This document shows, piece after piece, positions 55,719 through 64,000 of a DNA stretch of 64,000 nt. Source of the DNA: Fagopyrum homotropicum (Eukaryota; Streptophyta; Magnoliopsida; Caryophyllales; Polygonaceae); assembly GCA_033239125.1 (NCBI GenBank), contig BSWB01000003.1:35665001-35729000 (forward strand). The letters run 5' to 3'. The translations under genes were made by a program, and so were the position numbers. The notes below the pieces were generated by a model. It searched no databases and was not told the origin of the DNA. It saw only the letters and a list, made by a program, of their open reading frames with translations. The number at the start of each line of letters is the position of its first letter. Within the stretch, counting starts at the first letter, position 1.

Positions 55719-57435
55719 TATTAAGTTGCCTATACTGTTGCTACATATATTGTATTGCCTATTTTACACAGATCTACATCCTTTCTATCCTTATATGTAT
55801 ATATTCAGAAGGATAGTGTATTTCTAGTTCTTTCCTTTATCTTTTTATGCTGCATTATATATGTAATTGAGTCATATTGTGAATACACAGACAATTACAT
55901 CTATTTATCTTCATCTTTCATGGTATCACAACCTCCTCGATCATCTTACATCTAAATTTTCTTTTTCAAACAATTTTATTTCAATCAATCATGGTTCCGA
56001 CAGCATCTCTTGCTCTTACGAACCCATTCCATCTACACCAGCGGATCATCCGGGTCTCGCTATATATTTGGTTATCCTCAAAGGTCACAACTATCCTAAC
56101 TGGAAGAGGAACATGATCAATGCACTTCGTGCAAAACGCGAAGATGGGTTCATTGATGGAACCATCGGGGTGCCGGAAACCACTGCTCCTGAATATGTTC
56201 ATTGGTCCCCCGTCAACTCCATGTTGATCGGATGGATCAATGCCTGCATCGAGGTCGATCTACGTCCTTCACTTGCCTCGTGTGACACAACCAAAGAACT
56301 TTGGGATGATATCCAACTGCGGTTCTCCTTAGGCAATGGGCCACGCATTCTCAAACTCCGATCTGACATTAGCGAATGCAAATAATAAGGTCAGTCAATT
56401 ATCACTTATTATGGTAAACAGGAACATTTGTGGGATGAGCTTGCAGTTTGTCTACCTTCTCATACTACAATATGCACCCCCTGCTCCAAGATTCTCGCAA
56501 CCGAGCATGCCGACGAGCGCGTCCATCAGTTCCTTCTTGGACTGGATGATTCATATACACATCTCAAGTCAACTATCATTGCCATCACTAAACAAAGTAT
56601 ATGCACTTGCCATCCAAGAAGAATGTTCCAACCAAAACATCAAAACGGTTGAACCCACACTCGATATGGCGTTGGCGGATAGATCCTATTCCAGACAACC
56701 GCTCACTAAGCCGGACAAATCACATCTCCTCTGCACCCACTGCAATCACCAAGGTCATAGTAAGTCCAATTGTTTTAAAATAATAGGGTTTCCCAACTGG
56801 TGGAATAGTGGCAAAGGAGTTGCCGATCCACGCACCGGTAAACCACCGCAACCGACCATCAGTCGTCAGCCATCACCTAGTCATGCTGGGCATGTTGCTC
56901 TTGCTAACTCAACATCTGCAACCCAACCATCTTCCCTAACGAAGAATGATCAACTTGCTCTCGGACCTACCGTTTCCAACGATCAATGGTCGGTGCTTTT
57001 TGAAAAATTCAAACACTTTCACTTGAATTCGCAAGATACTACTTCAGGTATAATTTCGAACTCTTGGATCCTCGATACTGGTGCATCCTTCCACATGACC
57101 GGTGATAAATCTATTCTTACCCTGATTACCTATATTTCACCTCATATAGTTAAATTACCTAATGGTGCATTATCAACAACATTATACGCCGGCACAGTCT
57201 CGATCTCATCTAACTTTATTCTCTCTAATGTTTTATTAGTACCAGGCCTTACTTGCAATCTGATCTCTCTATTTTGTCTTACTAATGATTCAAATTATGT
57301 CACTACGTTCACTAACCGTATGTGTGTTATTCAGGACCGTTTTTCGCGGATGCTGATTGGAGCGGGTGAATATATATGTAATTGAGTCATATTGTGAATA
57401 CACAAACAATTACATCTATCTATCTTCATCTTTCA
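55719..57435 (+). mobile_element. Internally deleted Copia element with TSD GTAGC
   Basis: GTAGC lies at 55714-55718 and 57436-57440. The 5' LTR (55719-55920) ends catctttca and is followed by the primer site TGGTATCACAACC. After gag and protease the sequence jumps at about 57371 into the last 65 bp of the LTR (atatatgtaattgagtcata through catctttca). Integrase, RT, RNase H and most of the 3' LTR are therefore gone, while the outer duplication is intact. The LTR starts TATTAAG where TG is expected, a likely G-to-A change. Confidence 0.82.
55991..57371 (+). pseudogene. Copia gag and protease of the deleted element
   Basis: The start ATG (MVPTASLALTNPFHLH) is at 55991. A one-base shift near 56040 leads to ADHPGLAIYLVILKGHNYPN, then WKRNMINALRAKREDGFIDG, TTKELWDDIQLRFSLGNGPR. 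Two adjacent TAA stops (56384-56389) interrupt ECK(stop)(stop)GQSIITYYGK, each one change from a Gln codon. Further on, a CCHC knuckle (CTHCNHQGHSKSNCFK) lies at about 56731-56778, and the protease motif WILDTGASFHMTG at about 57064-57102. The frame then ends in the LTR fragment. Confidence 0.85.
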
Positions 57436-57440
57436 GTAGC

Positions 57441-58045
57441 TAATATTTCTATTGATTTTCAAACATCTTTTTCGGTAAATTTTCCTTTAGGTTTTTATAA
57501 TTTTTCGCTTGCTCCTAGTGAGCTTTTGTCTTTGTTTAGTAAAGATTTTAGAGGGGTGATAACCCAATTGATTATTACATGTTAGGCTCTTCTTTTCTAA
57601 TAAACACTGGTTAATCTTTTGAGCATCTAGGTTAACAACCAATCTACAGTGATTCAAAATCACAAATTCAATGATGTTATTTCCGAATCGAGGTTTAATT
57701 TGATCCATCAAAATTAAATTTAGGGATGTCCGGTTTATCTCAGTTAATATTGTGTTTGTTCCTTTGGCAGAGTTATTGTCTTTTTGTTTTCGTTATTTTA
57801 TCTTGTAACCATTCTTGTCAATGATGTTAGTTTTTCAATTATAAATTTAATTTTTAATAAAAATTGACTACCTTTTTAGGAACAATTAGCTAAACTTATT
57901 AAGTGTTTTAAAATTTAATGATATACCTGTAACTTTATATCAAATTTTCAAAATTTTAATTGATCTCATAAAACTGTTCTTACAATTGCCTAAGAAAAAG
58001 TTCAAACACTCATAGTAACTATTTTTTAATGTTTAATGTATGTTG
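57441..58045. other. AT-rich spacer between Copia and LINE remnants
   Basis: No gene, RNA or clear repeat was seen. Confidence 0.4.
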
Positions 58046-59068
58046 GTCAAAATTCATAAATTCTCCGACCACCTATACTCGGGATGCAAGTATACATAGA
58101 ACAATAAACAAATCGGCTCTAGAGTTTGGTGTAAACTTGATCACATTCTTGTTAACTCCTCTTGGGCCAATTTCTACCCCAACTCCACTGCCCATTTTAA
58201 TCTCCCCAATGTCTTTGATCATTCGCCGGCTATGCTCTCCCTTGATCAGATTGATGCCAAGCGTAACCTGCCTTTTAGGTTTATTAATGCTTGGGCTTCT
58301 CATGACAACTTTCTCCCATGTATCTCCAATGTTTGGGCTAGCAACTTCCAAGGTAATCTCATGTATAAGCTTACCAACAAGCTCAAGCTCCTTAAGCCTA
58401 AGCTTAAGAAATTCCCGAGTACCATGCTTGAGGAGATTCACAATGCAATTCAGAGCCAAAGGAAGATCTTACATGACACCCAAGCTTCTCTCCAAGGCAA
58501 CCTTCATGCTCCCTATCTCCGGGAGACCGAGGGAGATACCACCAATAAGATCAATGAGAATCTTGACTGCTTTCGCACTACCATGGCACAACTATCCAAG
58601 ATCAGCTCGATCAAGTATGGTGATTAGTGTGAATCCTACTTTTTCAGATGTATCAAGTCCAGACATTGTGGCAATAAAATCACTGTCATCAGTGATAGCA
58701 ACAATACCATCTCCCATGACCCAGAAACCATTTCATCCACCCTCCTTCAATACTTCACATCCATCCTTAACCCAACCACCACCCCCAGCCATGCCACCTT
58801 CCCTAACCTACCCCTACCAATCCTTAACACTAATGATATTGACCATCTTTCTCTGCAGGTCACCACTGACGAGATCAAAAGTGCTCTTTTCAGCATTGGC
58901 GACAACACAACCCTTGGACCCGACGGTTACAATGCTTACTTTTACAAAAAAGCTTGGAACATCATTAAAGAGGACTTCACCTTGGCCATCAAGGACTTCT
59001 TCACCAATGGGAGAATGCTTCGCCAGATCAACCATGCATCGATATCCCTCATTGCCAAAAAGGATAAC
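58046..59068 (+). pseudogene. LINE ORF2 fragment: endonuclease end to RT start
   Basis: The frame NNKQIGSRVWCKLDHILVNS, then NLPNVFDHSPAMLSLDQ is the end of an APE-type endonuclease; the catalytic SDHSP motif reads FDHSP. It continues with PFRFINAWASHDNFLPCISN and the helical linker to about 58627, where a stop lies. Then VTTDEIKSALFSIGD, GPDGYNAYFYKKAW and LRQINHASISLIAKKDN mark the first RT motifs. At 59068 the coding is cut by the LTR of the next element. A 383-codon frame over the same DNA (58029-59180) is a shadow in another frame. Confidence 0.82.
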
Positions 59069-59843
59069 TGATGCGCCTTTGGATGTCCCTTTTACGTTGA
59101 CCATAGACGAGAAGGACGAGGCTCTTAGAGTTCGTTCAGATGGACCGATCACCCGATTCCGAGCTAAGGCCATTGCTTGAGCCACCGGCTCCATCATCGC
59201 CCGCATTACTTCTTCACTTGGTTCCATTACCGGCATGCCATGTCTCTACACCACCATGGCATAGGCTACCGGTTCCGTTAGCGGCATGTCTCGTCTTTCC
59301 GACTCAATGGCATGAAGCTAGCTTATTTTCGGACTATATTTTCATGTTTTTCTTTTTATGTAATAAAAGGGATATTCCGTATAAGAATATTCCCTTTTGA
59401 ACTTAGCCTTTTAGGTTTTTTCCTTTTGGGCTTTTCTTCATGTATTTTTGTTTGGCCCGTTGGCCCATAGGTAGGCAAGACTCTCTATATAAGAGATATC
59501 TTGCCTCACTTATTTTCTATGTTCAATATTACTAAGTTTTGAAAAGAATTTCCTCCTACTTAGCTTGGGCATCAAAACCTCTCTTCTATCTCTCAAATTT
59601 CTTCCTTGGGTCTCGTCTTTGATCCCAGAAATCCATATTCGAGGATTCTTCTTAAGAATCAACCTTCGACCCACACAAAAAGGTTTATTCGATCTCTCTA
59701 GATCGAAGTAACCTTTGTTTCTTCATCGCTTCCGCCCCTTTGGATCCGAAACGATACAACGCTGCACAAAGAATCAAGGAGTAGTTGGAGTTTTGCTTGA
59801 TCTAGATCCGGAGTTATCCTTGGTTACCTCCAAGGACGCATCA
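59069..59843 (+). repeat. 5' LTR of the chromovirus, 775 bp, with polyprotein-tail-like coding
   Basis: It starts TGATGCGCC and ends GACGCATCA; the first and last six bases are inverted copies. At 59073-59180 one frame encodes DVPFTLTIDEKDEALRVRSD then GPITRFRAKAIA. In chromoviruses the GPITRARAK-like stretch is the end of the polyprotein, so in this family the ORF likely reads into the 3' LTR. A TATA-like ctatataag lies near 59485. Confidence 0.82.
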
Positions 59844-59846
59844 AAT

Positions 59847-59858
59847 TGGTATCAGAGC
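59847..59858 (+). other. Primer-binding site of the chromovirus
   Basis: TGGTATCAGAGC is the exact standard site complementary to initiator tRNA-Met, three bases after the LTR. Confidence 0.92.
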
Positions 59859-59930
59859 AAGGGATCAAAGCTAAGTTCTCTTTACTCTTGTTTTTTGTGC
59901 GTTATTATCTTAAACCTATTTAGCCTTTTT

Positions 59931-60031
59931 ATTCATGATGTTCTTCGTTTGTTCATGATGTTCTTCATTTGTTCTTCATGATCTTCATGTTGTTCATCAT
60001 GTTCTTCATCATGTTTTTCATCATGTTCATC
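59931..60031 (+). repeat. TTCATCATG-type short repeat in the leader
   Basis: Variants of ttcatgatgttc and ttcatcatgttc run for about 100 bp in the untranslated leader. An A run follows at about 60287-60304. Confidence 0.75.
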
Positions 60032-60664
60032 CATTTTCCTTGAAATTTTTTTTTCTTTTAATTTCCGTGTTTAATTCAAAACATTAAGTACAAAAATAGG
60101 AGATATTTGGTTTGCCTTCAAACCATTTATCAAACCCGTCTTTTTCTTAAACCGACCCAATCCGACAATTTTGTTAATTAATTTCACCAAATCTCTTGGG
60201 GTATTTTTGTTAACGAAAAGTTCGGATATCTCGCATTTGATATTCCAATAAAAGCAAAAAAACTCTTCATCAATACGGATTTGTGTTCAAAAAAAAAAAA
60301 AAAGAAAGTGTTGCTCAAAACGTTTCAAAGAAACGAAACACACAAAGTGAAAAGACGTCCGGCAAACCGGTCCATCCGAAAAATTGGATTTTACAAAAAG
60401 GTCAAAGACCGAAAGCAAGCAAAGCTTGCCGAGTGAACAATCTGTCCATCTTCTATCTCTCCATTTTCTTACATACGTTTGCAAAATATCACTTGTTTAT
60501 TTGTGTGCAATTGGTTCAATTTTGTTGGATTTGCCTTCGTTGCCTAACCGCCAAACGGCCTTCCCCAAAGTAGAACCCGATAACGCACTTGAACTTGGGT
60601 AAAGTTGACCTAACTTGTCACCTTGCTCACTTAATTGCTTGCAATTGTGTGCTGATTTGGAGCA

Positions 60665-62370
60665 ATGACTAACGTTGAAATGGAAACTTCTCAGGATTCT
60701 GGTCCGCAAGAGTTCAATGAACCTTTGGCTCAAGAAACTACTTCGTTGTCCCTCGAAAATGACTCCATAAGGCGAGAATTGGAAGCCTTGAAGGCACAAC
60801 AAAAGTTTGATGCCTTGACCCGAGAAAAAATTGCCTTGAAAAAAGAGCTAGAAGCTCTTAAGGCCCTTCAGATTGCTCAACGTCCCACCCCAACATATCC
60901 AAATGAGACCGTGGCCAATGCTTCCACATCCGATGCACAACGGAAAGGCAAGGGACTTTTGGGAGCCGGACCATCAAACGTTACCCGGCTTGCGTCTGTC
61001 ATTGAACGCACCCATCCTTTACCTCTTGACGGAAATGAGTCCCATGAAGACGAGGAGGAATTCCCCGACCCGCCTCGAGATGATTTGCCCATAGTCGATA
61101 CGGAACATCGGCACCAATATTATGAGCATCAACATCAACGGTATGTCCCTTCTCCACCTCCACCTAGTGTGCCCCGCACCGACCGTCAAACCCGGGAAGA
61201 GCCCCGGTACCGTCCCAACTCAACCACCAATCATGGTCGTGAGCATGATCGTTCCGAACACCGTCGCCAACGGTCAACCCGGCAACCGAGGACCCTTGAA
61301 TTTGATGAATACGATGAGCAACACAACTTCAACGAGTTCTCCGGTGATGAATCCGATTTAGAACGGGTAGCACATAACCGTCCGTGGCACCCACCCGTCA
61401 TAGACCCTTATGAGAACCAAGACCGAGGTGAAGAATGGTTGCCTCCCCCAAATCCACCTAGGCAGGCCCCACACGTTCATGGGCGCCAACGGCCTCATGG
61501 CGGCCACCGGCGAGCCCGTGCCGATGATGCCTACATTCCACCGCCCCGCCTGGACCCCTACCGAGCTCGTAGGGAAGGTAAGGTAAAGTTCCCTACCTTT
61601 CATGGTGAATATGATCCGTGTGTTTTTCTTAATTGGGCGCAGGATATGAAACGAGCATTAAAACATTGCCATTATGAGGAGGAATACGAGAAAATCGAGG
61701 CGGCAACTCTATACTTTGAAGGAGATGCCAAGTCTTGGTGGAACCGGTATGAGTTCACTTGTGAGAGGCGAGGATGGGCACCAATTGAGACATTTGAGCA
61801 ATTGCATGACCAAGAAGTACGTGCCGAGGACTTTAAGAATGATATGCGGTTGCAAATTGCCGAGTTCAAGCAAGGCAACCTCACTCCGGTGGCTTACTTG
61901 GCTAAACTTGAGGACATGCACATTAAGGCCGGCGTCTCGGCCTCCCCCTCCGCCCTCCGCACAAAATTTATGAGTGGGCTTAATGCCTCAATCCGGCGGC
62001 CGCTCGAGATTGTTCCATTCAAGGATTTGGGAGCATTATGACATGCCGCCATGAAGGTATACAACCAACAACTCGAAACACCGCGATCTTCTAGGTATAC
62101 CTCTTCCTCGAGTCCATATCTTTATCCGTCTAACACACGTTCTCGAGATGCACCTAGTCCTCTAGATACCGACGCTTCCATAGGAGCCCAACGGACGGGT
62201 CCCTCCAATAGGCAAGCGGGTACCGAGAAGTCACCAACCCGTGGCCCAGCACCGGCGCCTCCCTCTCGAGGTCAACAAGGACCCTCACCGGCGGCTCGCC
62301 CAAGGGAGCCCGTGTGCTACAAGTGTAGCGGTTTTGGCCATGTGCAACGTGATTGCCCAAACACAAACAT
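60665..62370 (+). pseudogene. Chromovirus gag
   Basis: The start ATG is at 60665. Residues 30-75 look like a coiled coil (SIRRELEALKAQQKFDALTR, LKKELEALKALQ). A long charged, Pro- and Arg-rich region precedes the gag core: KVKFPTFHGEYDPCVFLNWA, ALKHCHYEEEYEKIEAATLY, FEGDAKSWWNRYE, FEQLHDQEVRAEDFKNDMR. A TGA at 62039-62041 stops the frame after DLGAL; the same frame goes on to the knuckle CYKCSGFGHVQRDC at 62315-62356. After about 62370 the frame shifts. Confidence 0.85.
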
Positions 62371-64000
62371 GTCTTGTTTTCCGACCCAGCATATTTCGAG
62401 GATGAAGAAGGTCAAAAAGACGGCGATATCATTATTGAGGATGACCATGTCATCGACCTCCATTTTGGCATGGAACCATGTGACGACGAGCTTGCTTGCG
62501 CTCTGGCACAACCCGGTAAATTCGCTCTTGTTTCTCGTCGTATTTTGGCTATTAAAGAGCATATTCCTATTGATCAACGCGAGAATCTCTTCCACTCTCG
62601 TTGCTTGGTTAATAATACGAGCCTTTCTCTCATCATTGACGGGGCTCTTATTGCAATATTGTCAACGAACGAGTGGTAAAACACTTCAAGTTGCCTACGA
62701 CCCCCCACCCAACGCCTTACGGACTTCAATGGATTTCCGATACGGCTTGTGACACCGTCACACAACAAGCTTGGGTGACGTTTTCTATTGGCGCCTATGT
62801 TGATAAGGTCCTTTGTGATGTTATCAAGATGGACGCCACACATGTCCTATTAGGACGACCATGGCAGTTCGATCGCCGAACATATCATGATGGTTATCTT
62901 AACCGGTTCATGTTTCAATATAATGGAAAACGGGTCACACTTTTTCCTATGACTCCGCACGAAATTTTGGTTGACTATGCGGAACGGAAGAGGCAACAAA
63001 CTATAGATGAGTCCGCTAAGGCACCGGCAAAATCGGACCCCCGGAGTCCTGATGTTGTCAATGCTAGTACTTCCAAATCTCGGAACACCGCCCCTCTTGT
63101 CCATGCTACCGAGTCCAAAGGTAGTAAAGGTTGCATCATTCCCCCGAGCGCAGCTTTACCATCTTCTGACCCCGTAATTCAAGGACGGTGTGAGCCGAGA
63201 ATACTCTTAGCTCGCCGGCATGATTTGCAACCGGTCATGGAAGGCAAGTTCCCATGTTTCTTACTTGTCCCATTCTGTTTATCTACTTCTCATGACCAGA
63301 GTAATGTGCCACACGAGGTGTCTTTGTTGTTGTCCGAATTTCAGGATATTATGCCCAAAGACCTTCCACCCGGCTTACCACCAATCCGAGGGATTGAACA
63401 CCAAATTGACTTTGTGCCCGGTGCTTCCTTGCCAAACCGTGTCGCATACCGAGCTAGTCCGGAAGAGACGAAGGAGCTACAACGTCAAGTGCAAGAGCTC
63501 CTAGACCGGGGACATGTGCGTGAATCCTTATCACCATGTGCCGTCCCGGTAATCTTAGTACCAAAGAAAGATGGATCATGGCAGATGTGTGTTGATTGTC
63601 GTGCCATCAACCAAATCACCGTCAAATACCGCCACCCGATCCCGCGCCTTGATGACATGTTGGATGAGCTTCATGGCGCCACCATCTTCTCCAAAATTGA
63701 TCTCCGGAGCGGTTACCACCAAATCCGGATGGCCAAAGGTGACGAGTGGAAGACGGCGTTCAAAACGAAGTATGGACTCTATTAATGGCTTGTCATGCCT
63801 TTTGGCCTCTCCAACGCCCCGTCCACCTTCATGCGCCTCATGAACCATGTCTTGCGCCGATTCTTGGGTACATTTGTTGTTGTTTATTTTGATGATATTT
63901 TGGTGTTTAGTACGTCTTTGGAGGATCACATCGGGCACCTTCGCCAAGTGCTCGAGTGCCTTAGACAAGAGCAATTGTATGTCAACTTTGACAAATGCGT
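62371..64000 (+). pseudogene. Chromovirus protease and RT (partial)
   Basis: The next frame gives HVLFSDPAYFEDEEG, DDELACALAQPGKFALVSRR and CLVNNTSLSLIID to about 62642. A second shift sits in the protease active-site region, so the DGGS-type motif is broken, and the frame resumes as NERVVKHFKLPTTPHPTPYG, VLLGRPWQFDRRTYHDGY. The RT follows: FQDIMPKDLPPGLPPIRG, QELLDRGHVRESLSPCAVPV, KKDGSWQMCVDCRAINQITV, DLRSGYHQIRM. A TAA at 63783-63785 interrupts YGLY(stop)WLVMPFGL. YFDD is at 63885-63896. The window ends before the RT does. Confidence 0.87.

Larger units (their letters stand above)
59069..64000 (+). mobile_element. Chromovirus (CRM/Reina-like Ty3/Gypsy), 5' part, runs off right edge
   Basis: LTR 59069-59843, primer site near 59847, leader, gag, protease and the start of RT follow in order. 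The RT block PFGLSNAPSTFMRLMNHVLR and VVVYFDDILVFS, and the preceding PKDLPPGLPPIRGIEHQID, are typical of the CRM and Reina chromovirus lineages. The remaining RT, RNase H, integrase and 3' LTR lie beyond 64000. A stop and two frameshifts in gag-protease and a stop in RT show that this copy is dead. Confidence 0.85.

Noticed and set aside
58029..59180. A 383-codon plus-strand open frame
   Set aside because: It overlaps a LINE endonuclease-RT remnant that is clearly conserved in another frame, and then runs into an LTR. Its own translation is Ser/Pro/Leu-rich shadow sequence.

Overview
This is nuclear DNA of a flowering plant, most likely a eudicot. It has two intron-rich housekeeping genes at the left end and about 50 kb of stacked, decayed transposable elements to the right. 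Introns follow plant rules, the intergenic DNA is AT-rich, and every retroelement belongs to a plant lineage (Athila-like and CRM/Reina-like Ty3/Gypsy, Ty1/Copia, plant LINEs).

Region 1 (1-11 kb). On the minus strand, ten coding exons of the DNA-damage checkpoint kinase ATR run off the left edge; they encode the first 823 codons. On the plus strand lies a complete 11-exon gene for NAR1, the iron-only-hydrogenase-like factor of cytosolic Fe-S protein assembly (480 aa). The start codons are 912 bp apart, so the two genes form a head-to-head pair. A 1.17-kb TIR-like element full of palindromes sits in NAR1 intron 2.

Region 2 (11-24.4 kb). Two LINE remnants are present, one minus and one plus; the plus copy lost its reverse transcriptase. 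Palindromic tandem repeats follow. A 3.4-kb element with 52-bp terminal inverted repeats, flanked on both sides by (TA)n, carries an exon fragment of a P4-ATPase flippase, so it is Pack-TIR-like.

Region 3 (24.4-52.2 kb) is a nest readable from target-site duplications (TSDs). A Copia element (24420-52152) was hit by a 1.7-kb solo LTR (26639-28338, TSD TCTCA) and by a 21.5-kb Athila-like Gypsy element (28673-50183, TSD TGTGA/CGTGA). The Gypsy element was hit by a second Athila-like element on the minus strand (31266-40182, TSD GTTCC). A 2,176-bp tandem duplication then crossed the junction of the two Gypsy elements; its breakpoint holds filler DNA that matches the Copia integrase region. All coding regions carry stops or frameshifts.

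Region 4 (52.2-64 kb). A small single-exon gene (131 aa, minus) may be a real host gene. Then come a TSD-flanked, internally deleted Copia element, a LINE fragment, and the 5' LTR, gag, protease and start of the reverse transcriptase of a chromovirus that leaves the window at the right edge.

The most unusual signal is that each of the three Gypsy-type LTR families carries its own short GC-rich motif in many copies (CCACGGYCGTGG, CTCGGYCGAG, CCGCAGGGGYGG). In the two Athila-like elements the motif occurs in the LTR and again in the protease-RT linker of the polyprotein.
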